Shown here: positions 1 to 8,443 of the stretch, piece after piece | How positions within the stretch are numbered: the first letter of the stretch is position 1 | Layout of the letters: every line of letters begins with the position of its first letter | Origin: JASHPR01 sp963808705 | GTDB lineage: Bacteria > Actinomycetota > Actinomycetes > Streptosporangiales > Streptosporangiaceae | Direction: 5' to 3' | Length of the DNA stretch: 64,000 nucleotides | Assembly: GCA_963808705.1 (NCBI GenBank) | Contig: CAWEHB010000003.1 | Location: 62,001-126,000 of the forward strand | Position numbers and translations under genes: made by a program | Notes under the pieces: model-generated | What the model was told of the DNA's origin: nothing | Seen by the model: only the letters and a program-made list of their open reading frames with translations | The model's database searches: none

Positions 1-779
1 CGCCCAACGCCCAGCACGCCGACCAGGTGATCGCCGCGGCCCGGGCCGGCAAGAACGTCCTGTGCGACAAGCCGCTGGCCGTGACCGTGGCCGACGCGCG
101 GCGCTGCGTCGAGGAATGCCGGTCAGCGGGCGTCGGATTAGGCATCACGTTCCAGACCCGTTTCTACGACGGGATGGCGGAGGCGGCCGCCCTGGTGCGC
201 GACGGCGGCATCGGCCGGGTGGTCACCGCGGAGGCGCAGATCGGCACCCGCGGGAACCTGCCCAAGGGCTGGCGCACGGACCCGGCCCTGGCCGGGATGG
301 GCACGCTCAACAACATCGGCGTGCACGCCCTGGACATCCTGCGCTACCTGATCGGCTCCGAGGTATCGGAAGTGGCCGCGATGGCGAGTTCGGAGCCCGG
401 GTTCGAGGTCGACACCACCGACCTGGTCCTGCTCCGCTTCGGCCACGGCACCCTGGCCCAGCTGAACGCGAGCCAGGCCGTGCCGTGGCCGCGGGACGAC
501 ATCGCCCTGTACGGCACCGAGGGCCGGGTACTCGCGCCCGACCTGTCGCGGCCCGACCGGGACGCCGTCATCAGCTTCATCACCCGCGACGGCGAGCGAG
601 CCTTCCCGGCCTCCTCCCGTGACTCCTACCTGCGCCTCATCGAGGCCTTCGCCGACGCCGTCACCAGCGGCCGCGACCCGAGCCCGTCCGGCGAGGACGG
701 GCTGCGCAGCGTGGAACTCACCGTGGCCATCGCGGCCTCGATCCGCGAGCGCCGGACCGTCTCGCTCCCGGCCCGGTAA
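1..779 (+). CDS. Gfo/Idh/MocA-family NAD(P)-dependent oxidoreductase, 5'-truncated by the window
   Basis: Predicted cytosolic dehydrogenase acting on a sugar, inositol or related polyol. The reading frame is already open at base 3 and encodes the family segment HADQVIAAARAGKNVLCDKP, so the Rossmann N-terminus lies before the window. The DKPLA motif corresponds to the family EKPLA strand with the catalytic lysine. The GTLNNIGVHALDILRYLIG segment corresponds to the conserved C-terminal-domain helix with its histidine. About 259 codons are present, where full proteins have roughly 330-390. It ends 15 bases before the permease gene on the same strand, so it probably belongs to the same uptake/catabolic operon. 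The substrate cannot be told from the sequence. Confidence 0.9.
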   Translation, partial: PNAQHADQVIAAARAGKNVLCDKPLAVTVADARRCVEECRSAGVGLGITFQTRFYDGMAEAAALVRDGGIGRVVTAEAQIGTRGNLPKGWRTDPALAGMGTLNNIGVHALDILRYLIGSEVSEVAAMASSEPGFEVDTTDLVLLRFGHGTLAQLNASQAVPWPRDDIALYGTEGRVLAPDLSRPDRDAVISFITRDGERAFPASSRDSYLRLIEAFADAVTSGRDPSPSGEDGLRSVELTVAIAASIRERRTVSLPAR

Positions 780-794
780 CGAGGGGGCCCGCGG

Positions 795-1661
795 GTGGCG
801 GAATTCATAGCCCAGACCCTGAACGGCCTGACCCTCTCCGGAGTGATCTTGCTGGTGTCGAGCGGCTTCACCCTGATCTTCGGGATCATGCGGGTCACCA
901 ACCTCGCGCACGGCGCGGTGTACCTGCTCGGCGGCTACGTCGGCTACTCGGTGATCGGGGCCACGCACAACTTCTTCTACGGGCTGGTCGTCGCCGCGCT
1001 CGCCATGGGCCTGTTCGGGCTGCTGCTGGAGCGGACCCTGATCACCCGGCTGCGCCGGTCGGAGATGGCCGAACTGCTCGCCACCCTGGGCCTCATCTAC
1101 GTCATCGACGACGTGGCCCTGGCCATCTGGGGCGGCACCCCGCTGACCATCAACCTGCCCGGGTTCCTGGGCACCTCGTCCACCCTGCCGGTGTACGGCA
1201 TCGTCTACCCGAACGGGCGATTTTTCATCCTGGGCGTCTCCGTCGTCGTCGCGGTCGCCCTGTACTACCTGCTGCGCCGGACCCGGGTGGGCGCCATCAT
1301 CCGGGCCGGGGTGGACGACCGCGAGATGGTCGGCGCCCTCGGCGTCAACATACGCCTGACCAACACCCTCGTGTTCACGCTCGGCGCGCTGCTGGCCGGC
1401 TTCGCCGGGGTGCTGGGCGGGACCGTGCTCGGCCTGTACGTCGGGGGCGACAGCGACATGCTGCTGTTCGCCCTGGCGGTGGTGATCGTGGGCGGGCTCG
1501 GGAGCTTCGAGGGGGCGATCCTGGGCAGCCTCATTATCGGCCTCGCCGTCGACTATGGCACGGCTTACTTCGCGGCGTTCGCCTACTCGGTCCTGTTCAT
1601 CCCCGTGATCGTGGTGCTGCTAGTGAAGCCGCAGGGCCTGCTCGGCAGGCAGGGCGTATGA
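795..1661 (+). CDS. livH: Branched-chain amino-acid-type ABC transporter permease, LivH family
   Basis: Inner-membrane permease of a HAAT-type importer; 288 aa, a typical LivH length. It is almost entirely hydrophobic, with about eight membrane segments. The segment GALGVNIRLTNTLVFTLGA lies in the conserved cytoplasmic loop that contacts the ATPases. The GTG start at 795 follows GAGGGGG at suitable spacing. The stop overlaps the next start by four bases (ATGA), implying translational coupling. LivHMGF transporters can carry amino acids but also urea, amides or aromatic acids. With dehydrogenase, cupin and amidohydrolase neighbours, a non-amino-acid substrate is possible. No substrate-binding protein is visible; it may lie upstream of the window. 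Confidence 0.93.
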   Translation: MAEFIAQTLNGLTLSGVILLVSSGFTLIFGIMRVTNLAHGAVYLLGGYVGYSVIGATHNFFYGLVVAALAMGLFGLLLERTLITRLRRSEMAELLATLGLIYVIDDVALAIWGGTPLTINLPGFLGTSSTLPVYGIVYPNGRFFILGVSVVVAVALYYLLRRTRVGAIIRAGVDDREMVGALGVNIRLTNTLVFTLGALLAGFAGVLGGTVLGLYVGGDSDMLLFALAVVIVGGLGSFEGAILGSLIIGLAVDYGTAYFAAFAYSVLFIPVIVVLLVKPQGLLGRQGV

Positions 1662-2821
1662 CCGCCGCGGGCAGCGGGACCAGCGCCGGGGCGGTCTCCC
1701 CGGCCGGCCCACAGCGGCAGGACGGCAGGCTCGCCCGGCTGGCGCTGGTGAGCCTGGAGTGGTCGCGCCGCCTGGCCGGGCCGGTGGCCGGCCTGGCCGC
1801 CCTGGTCATCCTCTACCTGCTGCTGCAGGGCAATGGATTCGCGTCCACCCTGGTCGAGGACGCGCTCGTGTACGCGATCGCCGCCATGGCCCTCGATTTC
1901 ATGGCCGGCTACGCGGGCATGATCTCGCTCGCGCAGGCCGGGTTCCTCGGCGTCGGCGCGTACGGCGTGGCCATCGCGGAGAACCACTTCTTCTCGCCCT
2001 GGGCCGCGGTCGGGATCGCCCTGGGGGTGGTGCTGGCGGCCGGGCTGGCGCTCGGGATCGTCGCGGTCCGCACCAAGGGGGTCAGCTTCGTGATCATCAC
2101 GCTGGCCCTGGGCCAGGTCCTGTACGGGCTGGCCTACCAGTGGACCGGGCTCAGCGAGGGCGACAACGGGATTCCGGTGTCCAATCTGCCGAGCCTCGGC
2201 CCCCTTGACCTCAACAACCCCCTCACCCTCCGGATGACCGTCCTGGCCGTGTTCGTGATCACGGCACTGCTGCTGACGCTGTTCGTGCGCTCGCCGTTCG
2301 GGCTGTCGCTGCGGGGCGTCCGCTCCAATGAGGCGCGGCTGGCCGCGCTCGGGTACCGGACCGGCCTGCACCGCTACCTCGCCTGGGTCATCGCGGTGTT
2401 CTTCGCCGGGGTGGCCGGCGTCCTGTACGTCTTCGTCAACAGCCTGATCAGCCCCACCACGATGGCCTTCAGCGCGGACGGCTTCCTGGTCGTGATGGTC
2501 GTGCTCGGCGGCCTCGGCAGCATCTGGGGGCCGGCCCTCGGCGCGATGGTCATCGTCCTGTTCCAGCAGGAGCTGAGCACGTATGTGACCCGGTGGCAGA
2601 CGCTGATGGGCCTTACCCTGATCGCGGTCGTGGTGCTGAGCCCCGGCGGGTTCTGGGGCCTGGTCCGGGCCGCCGGCCGGCGGCGGGACGCGCTCATCGC
2701 CAGGCTGCGGGCCGGGCCGGCCGCCGAGGCGGGCCCGAGGGCCGGGACCGGGCAGGCCGGCGGGCCGCCGCTCGCCCTGGAGGCGGCCCAGCCGGGTACC
2801 GAGCAACGGCCGGCGTCATGA
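1658..2821 (+). CDS. livM: Branched-chain amino-acid-type ABC transporter permease, LivM family
   Basis: Second permease subunit of the importer, 387 aa. After a polar N-terminal stretch of about 45 residues come multiple hydrophobic helices. The segment LDFMAGYAGMISLAQAGFLG is the conserved LivM signature. GVRSNEARLAALGYRT forms the cytoplasmic ATPase-coupling loop. The C-terminal 50 residues are Ala/Pro/Gly-rich and probably a disordered cytoplasmic tail. It overlaps livH and livG by four bases each (ATGA), so the four transporter genes are translationally coupled. Confidence 0.93.
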   Translation: MTAAGSGTSAGAVSPAGPQRQDGRLARLALVSLEWSRRLAGPVAGLAALVILYLLLQGNGFASTLVEDALVYAIAAMALDFMAGYAGMISLAQAGFLGVGAYGVAIAENHFFSPWAAVGIALGVVLAAGLALGIVAVRTKGVSFVIITLALGQVLYGLAYQWTGLSEGDNGIPVSNLPSLGPLDLNNPLTLRMTVLAVFVITALLLTLFVRSPFGLSLRGVRSNEARLAALGYRTGLHRYLAWVIAVFFAGVAGVLYVFVNSLISPTTMAFSADGFLVVMVVLGGLGSIWGPALGAMVIVLFQQELSTYVTRWQTLMGLTLIAVVVLSPGGFWGLVRAAGRRRDALIARLRAGPAAEAGPRAGTGQAGGPPLALEAAQPGTEQRPAS

Positions 2822-3657
2822 CCGTGGCGCCTGCACCGTCGCCGCCGGGCGCCAGCCCGAAGGACCCCGCGCCCGCGCTGGTCGCCGATCACCTGTGGCG
2901 CCGGTTCCGGGGCGTTACGGCCGTGGCGGACGTCTCGCTGCGCATCGCCGAGGGTGCCCGCTTCGGCATCATCGGCCCGAACGGGGCCGGCAAGACGACC
3001 CTGTTCAACCTGCTGTCCGGTGAGCTGCGGCCGAGTTCCGGAAGCGTCACCCTGTTCGGGCGGGACATCACCGCGCTGCGGCCGTACCGGCGGGTCGCGC
3101 TGGGCCTTGGGCGCACCTTCCAGATCACCCGGGTGTTCAGCGACCTCACCGTGCTGGAGAACCTCACCCTGGCCCTGCACGGGCTGAGCCGGACCAAGCT
3201 GTCGCTGCTGCGCCCGTGGCGGCGCTACCGGGACAAGATGGAGGAAGCCGCGGAACTCGCCGCCAGCTTCGGCCTCGCCCAGCGGCTGGGCACCCGCGCC
3301 GCCGAGCTGTCCCACGGCGAGATACGCGAGCTCGAGGTGCTGCTCGCCCTCGCGCTCAAGCCGCGGGTGCTGCTGCTCGACGAGCCCGCCGCCGGGCTCT
3401 CGCCGGCCGAGCGCGTGGACATCCTGGCGCTGTTGCGGTCCCTGCCGGCCGAGCTGACCCTGGTCATGATCGAGCACGACGTCGACCTGCTGCGCGGCGT
3501 GGTGGACTCGGCCGCGGTGCTGCACCTGGGGGCCCTGGTGGTGGAGGGCACCATGCGGGAGATTCAGCAGGACGAGCGGGTCCGGGAGCTCTACCTGGGC
3601 CGGGCCGCGCCGGGAGCGGGCCCGGGCGGGCCCGGGCAGGCCGGTGACGGCTCATGA
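2818..3657 (+). CDS. livG: ABC transporter ATP-binding protein, LivG family
   Basis: One of two ATPase subunits powering the importer; 279 aa from the ATG at 2818, chosen because it overlaps the livM stop as ATGA and because the extended upstream frame lacks family similarity. Visible motifs: Walker A GPNGAGKTT, a Q-loop near GRTFQI, the signature region ELSHGEIRELEVLLALALKP (LSHGE instead of the canonical LSGGE), Walker B VLLLDEPAAGLSP and the H-loop MIEHDVDLL. The Ser-His signature variation is tolerated in LivG proteins. It ends in a Gly/Pro-rich tail and overlaps livF by four bases. Confidence 0.93.
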   Translation: MTVAPAPSPPGASPKDPAPALVADHLWRRFRGVTAVADVSLRIAEGARFGIIGPNGAGKTTLFNLLSGELRPSSGSVTLFGRDITALRPYRRVALGLGRTFQITRVFSDLTVLENLTLALHGLSRTKLSLLRPWRRYRDKMEEAAELAASFGLAQRLGTRAAELSHGEIRELEVLLALALKPRVLLLDEPAAGLSPAERVDILALLRSLPAELTLVMIEHDVDLLRGVVDSAAVLHLGALVVEGTMREIQQDERVRELYLGRAAPGAGPGGPGQAGDGS

Positions 3658-4352
3658 TCGAGGTTTCCGACCTGCACACCTACCGGGGGATCAACTACGT
3701 CCTGCAGGGCGTGAACCTGCGGATCGAGGACGGTGCCTGCACGGTCCTGCTCGGGCGCAACGGGATGGGCAAGACCACCCTGGTCCATACGATCATGGGC
3801 ATGCTCCGGCCGCGGTCGGGCCGGATCACGCTCGGCGATGAGGAACTGGTCGGCAAGCAGCCGTACCAGATCGCCCGGCGGGGCATCGCGCTGATCCCCC
3901 AGGGGCGCCGCATCTTCCCCTCGCTCACCGTGGAGGAGAACCTCGCCCTGGCCGCCCGCGGGAAGGCCGGCGACGGCGCCTGGACGATCGAGCGCGTCTA
4001 CGACCTGTTCGGCAACCTCGCCGAGCGCCGGCGTCACCGCGGCGGCCAGCTCTCCGGCGGCGAGCAGCAGATGCTCGCGGTCGGCCGGGCGCTGCTGGCC
4101 AACCCGAGCCTGCTGCTGATGGACGAGCCGTCCGAGGGCCTGGCGCCGGTGATCATCGAGCGGATCGGCGAGATCCTGGCCGACCTGCGCCGCGACGGGC
4201 TGTCGATCTTCCTGGTCGAGCAGAACTACGGCCTGGCCGTCGCCCTGGCCGACACCATCTACATCCTGTCCAACGGGCGGGTGGTGTGGCAGGGCACGCC
4301 CGGCGAACTCGAGAGCTCGGCCTCGGTGCGGGAGACGCACCTGGGTGTGTGA
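3654..4352 (+). CDS. livF: ABC transporter ATP-binding protein, LivF family
   Basis: Second ATPase of the importer, 232 aa, normal LivF length. Walker A is GRNGMGKTT, the Q-loop is in ALIPQGRRIFPSLTVEENL, the signature is LSGGEQQMLAVGRAL, Walker B is LLLMDEPSEGLAP and the switch region is IFLVEQNYGLAV with Gln in place of His, as is usual in LivF. It starts with ATGA overlap on livG. A second, broken LivF-like fragment lies at 52578-52787, showing that the genome has carried more than one such transporter. Confidence 0.94.
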   Translation: MIEVSDLHTYRGINYVLQGVNLRIEDGACTVLLGRNGMGKTTLVHTIMGMLRPRSGRITLGDEELVGKQPYQIARRGIALIPQGRRIFPSLTVEENLALAARGKAGDGAWTIERVYDLFGNLAERRRHRGGQLSGGEQQMLAVGRALLANPSLLLMDEPSEGLAPVIIERIGEILADLRRDGLSIFLVEQNYGLAVALADTIYILSNGRVVWQGTPGELESSASVRETHLGV

Positions 4353-4377
4353 TCCGGACCCGACGAGAAAGGCCGCC

Positions 4378-4755
4378 ATGGGCAAGGCATTCCACACCGC
4401 GCACCGCTGGGAGCTGGACTGGGAGGACGACGTGGACGTGCTGTCGTTGCGGGACGGCGTCCAGGTCAAGGTGTTCTACTCGGACCCGGAGGCCGGCGTC
4501 GCCGACATGCTCATCAAGTTCCCGCCCGGCTACGTCGAGCCGGAGCACGCGCACCACAGCAGCCACTCGATCGTGGTGCTCGAGGGCGTGCAGATCGTCA
4601 AGGGCGTGCACCTGCACCCCGGCGACTACGTCTGGGCGTCCGGCCCGGAGCCGCACGGCCCGTACGAGTACCCGGAGGGCTGCGTGGTCTTCGCCTCGTT
4701 CCGCGGCCTGTCCGCCCGGCACCGGTACCACGGCTCGCCCGCGGGCGAGATCTAG
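4378..4755 (+). CDS. Small single-domain cupin protein
   Basis: 125 aa single beta-barrel cupin. The ATG at 4378 is preferred over an in-frame GTG at 4345 because GAGAAAGG precedes it at suitable distance and the earlier start would overlap livF. Cupin motif 1 is PEHAHHSSHSIVVLEG (His-x-His and Glu) and motif 2 includes GDYVWASGPEPHGP with the third histidine, so metal binding is likely. It could be an isomerase, dioxygenase or sugar/acid-sensing protein; the family does not fix the reaction. It follows livF by 25 bases and likely belongs to the transporter operon. Confidence 0.8.
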   Translation: MGKAFHTAHRWELDWEDDVDVLSLRDGVQVKVFYSDPEAGVADMLIKFPPGYVEPEHAHHSSHSIVVLEGVQIVKGVHLHPGDYVWASGPEPHGPYEYPEGCVVFASFRGLSARHRYHGSPAGEI

Positions 4756-4802
4756 TGAACCCTTTCTTCCTCCGAGCCCGAGGCCGACGGATGAAAAAAA
4801 GT

Positions 4803-5780
4803 TCAGCCCCCGCGCATCCCCTCCAGCCCGAACAGCCGGGCGGCGTTGGCCGACCCGATGACGTCGCGTTCAGGACCGGTGAACGCTTCGGCCAGGGCCA
4901 CGGCCGGCTCCGCGAGAGCCATGTCGAACGGCAGGTCGGTGCCGAGCAGGACGTGATCGGTGCCGACGCGCTCAGCGAGGTAGCGCAACGCGGCCGTGTC
5001 GTGGGTGATCGTGTCGAAGTACAGCTGCCCGAAGGCCTCCCAGACGTCGCTGGCCGGCACCGGGATCTCCGGCCGCACCTGGCAGGCGTGGGCCAGCCGC
5101 CCCGCCTGGTACGGCAGGTAGCCGCCGCCGTGCAGGACCAGCAGCCGCAGCTCCGGGTGGACGGAGAACACCCCGGCGCAGATCATCCGCTCGACCATGA
5201 CGGTGGTCTCCAGCGGGTTGCCGATGACGTTCTGGAAGTAGTAGGGCTCCAGCGCCGGGTTCGGCTCGTTGAAGGCCGGGTGCACCAGCACCGGCAGGCC
5301 GGCCTGCTCGGCCGCGGCCCAGAACTCCTCGAACACGGGCTCATCCAGCCGCTGCCCGGCGATCGAGGTCCCGATCGCCGCGCCCACGCAGCCCTGCGCC
5401 AGCGCGGCGCGGTACGCCGTCACCGCGCGCGGCGGATCCTGCATCGGGAGGTTGGCCAGCCACCGCAGCCGGTCCGGGTGCGCGCCGCAGATCTTCGCCA
5501 TCCCGTCGTTCGCGGCCTCGCACAGCCGGCCCCCCATGTCGCTGCTGACCTCGTAGAAGAACAGCGGCGGCGGGGGCGACACGATGGCCGAGCCGATGTC
5601 CTTCGCGTCCATCTCCGCGATCTTGGCCGCCGGGTCGTGGAACGACGCCGCGATGGTGAACGGCACGTGGTGCACCCCGGTCCACCGGTCACCGTCGAGC
5701 GTGACACCGTAACCGGGATCGCTGCGCAGCAGGTCGAGGACCTCGGCTGGCATCACGTGATTGTGCACGTCTATGAGCAC
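4803..5780 (-). CDS. Amidohydrolase-2 (ACMSD-like) metal-dependent hydrolase/decarboxylase
   Basis: 325 aa TIM-barrel metallo-enzyme of the amidohydrolase_2 family, which includes aminocarboxymuconate-semialdehyde and resorcylate-type decarboxylases. Metal-site motifs are DVHNH near the N-terminus (His-x-His), the VLVHPAFN histidine, the LLVLHGGGYLPY histidine and the LLGTDLPFD aspartate. The GTG start gives MLIDVHNH, the usual family beginning. It converges on the cupin gene. Together with the dehydrogenase and Liv-type transporter it suggests breakdown of an aromatic or carboxylic compound; that pathway role is inferred. Confidence 0.87.
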   Translation of the reverse strand: MLIDVHNHVMPAEVLDLLRSDPGYGVTLDGDRWTGVHHVPFTIAASFHDPAAKIAEMDAKDIGSAIVSPPPPLFFYEVSSDMGGRLCEAANDGMAKICGAHPDRLRWLANLPMQDPPRAVTAYRAALAQGCVGAAIGTSIAGQRLDEPVFEEFWAAAEQAGLPVLVHPAFNEPNPALEPYYFQNVIGNPLETTVMVERMICAGVFSVHPELRLLVLHGGGYLPYQAGRLAHACQVRPEIPVPASDVWEAFGQLYFDTITHDTAALRYLAERVGTDHVLLGTDLPFDMALAEPAVALAEAFTGPERDVIGSANAARLFGLEGMRGG

Positions 5781-6109
5781 GGTGCGGTCCTCTCGCTAGC
5801 TCGGCGGGCCGACGCTGGTCTTGGCGAACAGCGCTGTCCATTCTGCCGGGGTCAGCGTGCCCCAGGGCGGGACGGCCGTGAAGGTTTCTCATGACCACTG
5901 CTCTTCCTGCGCCCTGGTGTGCTGCGCCCGGCCCGGTCTCCCCTCTGGGCAGCGCCCGCCGCGGGCCAGTAATGATTAGGTAGCGATCGTAACGTGATTA
6001 GGAGTGCGGCTCAATCACTTCGCCGGGCGCCCGCCCGCGTATCGGGGGCGCCGGGAGGCACCACTCCGCCGGATGCCCGCCCGCGTATCGGGGGCCGCGC
6101 GGGAGTCAC
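5781..6109. other. Intergenic region with direct repeats upstream of the amidohydrolase gene
   Basis: No complete gene is visible between the amidohydrolase start and the GntR stop. The half nearest the amidohydrolase has a minus-strand open stretch (about 5811-5900) encoding protein-like text ending AEWTALFAKTSVGPPS, with no start codon, possibly the relic of an upstream gene. TGATTAGG occurs at 5973-5980 and again at 5995-6002, 22 bases apart (two helical turns), flanking CGATCG; this is a candidate regulator site for the minus-strand amidohydrolase. An imperfect tandem duplication and a long palindrome follow. Confidence 0.5.
6016..6109. repeat. Imperfect tandem duplication, two units of about 46-48 bp
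   Basis: Units 6016-6061 and 6062-6109 share the core GCCCGCCCGCGTATCGGGGG, with CAC at the left edge and a GGGAG-type right edge. Each unit is itself partly self-complementary (CCCGCC against GGCG-type runs). It directly abuts the long palindrome at 6110-6166. Confidence 0.75.
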
Positions 6110-6166
6110 TTCATGATTGAGGTTCATAAGGTGCGTTATACGCGTGCGATGCACCGCGATCATGAA
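6110..6166. repeat. Dispersed 57-bp palindromic element, copy 1 (imperfect)
   Basis: The right arm 6149-6166 reads ATGCACCGCGATCATGAA. The left arm 6110-6127 is its inverted complement at 15 of 18 positions, with a 21-base centre between them. The same element occurs at 23443-23499 with a perfect 18-bp stem and nearly the same centre. Both copies lie in gaps just beyond the 3' end of a gene. A REP-type or terminator-like hairpin is the simplest reading. Confidence 0.8.
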
Positions 6167-6265
6167 ATGCCGGTGACCGGATCAGGACCGTAGCGTGCTA
6201 TCCGCGCCGCTGGGAGTCGTCAGCCGGCCCGGCCGTCAGCCGGCCCGGCGGTCGGCCGTCGGCGG

Positions 6266-6991
6266 TTAGCGGTGCTGGCCGTTGCGCTGATCGCCGTTGC
6301 GCGCCGTGGCGCTGGAGTCGTCGGCACCGATCGGGCGGATGTGCAGCGAGTGCAGGGTGCCGTCAAGGTGCCTGAGCGCGGCATCGGCGGCCGCCTCCGC
6401 GTCGCGCGTGAGGACCGCCCGCAGGATCTGCGCGTGCTCGGTGTTGGCGCGCTGGGCGCGGCCGGGCATGGCGACGATCGAGTGCGTGACGTAGAGCGCG
6501 GAGAGTTCCCTGAGGTTCTTCAGGATCGCGACCAGCCTAGGGCTGTTCCCGGCCTCGGCGATCACGTTATGGAAGCTGGAATTGTGCTCGGCCCAGACCG
6601 TGCAGTCGGTCTCGGCCTCCATCAGGGCCAGCAGTTCGGCCGCCCGGAGCATGGCTTCCTTGGTCGCCAGCTTGGCGGCCCGTGCCGTCGCGACCGGCTC
6701 CAGCATCATGCGGATCTCGTAGATGTCCTGCAATTCGCTCCGGCACAACTCGTGGACCACGGCTCCGCCGCGGTCATCCAGGCGGACGAAACCCTCGGCG
6801 GCCAGTTCCCGGAGTGCGTCGCGAACCGGCCGGGTGCTGACCGCCATCTCCTCGGCGATGCTTGCCTGCACCAGCCGGGTCCCGCCGGGAATGGTGCCGG
6901 TAACGATGCCCTGGTGCAGCACCAGCTTCACCTTGCGGCTCGCTGGCACGGCCCGCGGCTCGGTCGGTCTTCGGGTCGTCGACTCATGCAT
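6266..6991 (-). CDS. GntR-family transcriptional regulator, FCD subfamily
   Basis: 241 aa. The N-terminal winged helix-turn-helix (about residues 20-85) contains IVTGTIPGGTRLVQASIAEE and STRPVRDALRELAAEGFV, the GntR recognition region. The C-terminal all-helical FCD ligand-binding domain contains YEIRMMLEPVATARAA, HNSSFHNVIAEAGNSPR and the late EHAQILRAVLTRD histidine; the Asp/His pattern suits a metal-dependent carboxylate-binding pocket. A strong GGGAGG site precedes the ATG. It lies 16 bases after the phosphotransferase-like gene and is the last gene of the M24/phosphotransferase operon, which it probably regulates. Confidence 0.92.
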   Translation of the reverse strand: MHESTTRRPTEPRAVPASRKVKLVLHQGIVTGTIPGGTRLVQASIAEEMAVSTRPVRDALRELAAEGFVRLDDRGGAVVHELCRSELQDIYEIRMMLEPVATARAAKLATKEAMLRAAELLALMEAETDCTVWAEHNSSFHNVIAEAGNSPRLVAILKNLRELSALYVTHSIVAMPGRAQRANTEHAQILRAVLTRDAEAAADAALRHLDGTLHSLHIRPIGADDSSATARNGDQRNGQHR

Positions 6992-7007
6992 GCCTGACCT
7001 CCCTTCG

Positions 7008-8393
7008 TCATCCCGGGAACAGCGCTACGTCGCCGGTGGTGCCATCGATCGCGGCGAGCCAGGGAGCGTCGGGCGGGCCTGCGCTGGTCACCGCCTCCGG
7101 ATGGCAGCCGGTCACCATCGGCACGGACAGGCTGCGAGCTACCTCGGCCAGGTGGGAGCCGGCCGCTCCGGAGCGCGCGAGGACGCCGCGGGCGGTGAAC
7201 AGCAGCGGCGCCAGCGCTGACAGCGGGCGGTCGATGAGCAAGATGGCGTCCCGGCTGCCGGCGGGCGGCCGCACGTGCGGCCGGCACACGACCAGGCGGC
7301 CCGCGGCCTGGCCCGCTACGGCCGGGCGGCCGCGGAGATGCCAGCCGTGCTGCTGCACGGCCGCGCCCAGCAGGGGCATCCTTTCGCGCGCCGCCAGGTG
7401 CGGCCCGGGCGCACCGGTACGGCCTGCGGCGCCAGCGGCAGTGCCGCACGGGACGTCGGCAGGCGCTGGCCCTGGGTCCGGGTGCGGAACCGGGCCGGAG
7501 CCGGGAGCGGCGGGCACGGGCTGGCCGGGCCGGGACTGCAACAGCCATACCTGGCCGTCATGCACGGCCCACTCGATCGCTTCGTCGCCCAGGCACCGGT
7601 AGACGCCCTCGGCCAGCCGGGCCACCGAGATCACCAGGTCGCGGCCGAGCAGGTCCAGCAAAGGCCCGCCGGCCGCCGGATGGCCAGAGCCGTCGCGGAG
7701 GGACCCCGCGCTCGCCGGCCGGGCGCTCGCCGGCCGGGGCAGGCTGACGCACGCGGACGCGCCGTCGGCCCAGCCGGCGAGCAGCGCGCCCGGGTGGCCC
7801 TCGATCCCTTCCACGACGACCTCGGCGCTCGCCGGGTCCGCCGGCGCCCCCGCCGCCCCGCCGCCTGCGCCGAGCGTTCCGTCGCGCGGTGCGGACGGCT
7901 TCACCCTGGCCACCCCGCCGGCGGCCGGGCAAATCTCCGGCTGAATGAGAACGCCCAGTTCCAGCGCTTCCAGCGGCAGGCCGCAGGCGTCCAGCCGGGC
8001 CAGCGGATCCACCGCGAACGCCGACGCCCAGCAGCTGCGGACCGCGGTCATCGCCTCGTCCGGACCGACGCCGGCCACCGTGGAGAACGCGCCGGACCAG
8101 CGCGGGCCGGCCTCCAGGTGGCTCGACGAGCGGACGATCACCCGCCCGCCGAGGCGGGTGGCCGCCTCGGCCAGTTCAGTGGCCAGCACCGCGTCGGGCG
8201 GGCGGGACAGCACGGCCCGCCGCCCCGCGGCCGGCTGGCCGCCCCGCAGCACCGCCGCTGCCGCCAGCACGGCCGGCTTGCTCTCGGCGGACGGCACCAC
8301 CCAGCCCGGCAGCACCGGGAAGCCAGCCCGGAGGGCGGCCGACAGCCGGGCGGCCTTGGCCCCGCCCTCCTTGATCCCGACGGCCGCGGTCAT
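7008..8393 (-). CDS. Two-domain PEP-synthase-like phosphotransferase (ATP-grasp plus mobile-His domain)
   Basis: 461 aa from the ATG at 8393. The first ~320 residues match the PPDK/PEP-synthase ATP-grasp domain: VIVRSSSHLEAGPRWSGAFS, LGVLIQPEICPAAGGVA, the acidic strand EAIEWAVHDGQVWLLQSRPG. The last ~100 residues are a PEP-utiliser mobile domain with ARGVLARSGAAGSHLAEVAR, whose His is the likely phosphoryl carrier. The C-terminal PEP-binding TIM barrel of true PEP synthase is absent and only a short linker joins the two domains. The layout recalls rifampin phosphotransferase, though the substrate-binding region here is much smaller. The target molecule is unknown. It sits in one operon with the M24 protein and the GntR regulator. 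Confidence 0.75.
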   Translation of the reverse strand: MTAAVGIKEGGAKAARLSAALRAGFPVLPGWVVPSAESKPAVLAAAAVLRGGQPAAGRRAVLSRPPDAVLATELAEAATRLGGRVIVRSSSHLEAGPRWSGAFSTVAGVGPDEAMTAVRSCWASAFAVDPLARLDACGLPLEALELGVLIQPEICPAAGGVARVKPSAPRDGTLGAGGGAAGAPADPASAEVVVEGIEGHPGALLAGWADGASACVSLPRPASARPASAGSLRDGSGHPAAGGPLLDLLGRDLVISVARLAEGVYRCLGDEAIEWAVHDGQVWLLQSRPGQPVPAAPGSGPVPHPDPGPAPADVPCGTAAGAAGRTGAPGPHLAARERMPLLGAAVQQHGWHLRGRPAVAGQAAGRLVVCRPHVRPPAGSRDAILLIDRPLSALAPLLFTARGVLARSGAAGSHLAEVARSLSVPMVTGCHPEAVTSAGPPDAPWLAAIDGTTGDVALFPG

Positions 8394-8443
8394 GGCGCGC
8401 TCACCGGCCCGGCCCAGCGGCCGCAGCCGCCGCGACCGCGCGC

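Noticed and set aside
138..968. Long minus-strand open frames under the first oxidoreductase and permease genes
   Set aside because: Arg/Gly/Ala/His-rich shadow translations caused by high third-position GC; no family similarity and fully overlapped by recognised genes.
4793..4799. A7 tract after the cupin gene as a rho-independent terminator for the amidohydrolase transcript
   Set aside because: On the minus strand it is T7, but no convincing stem precedes it; the few complementary bases lie on the wrong side.
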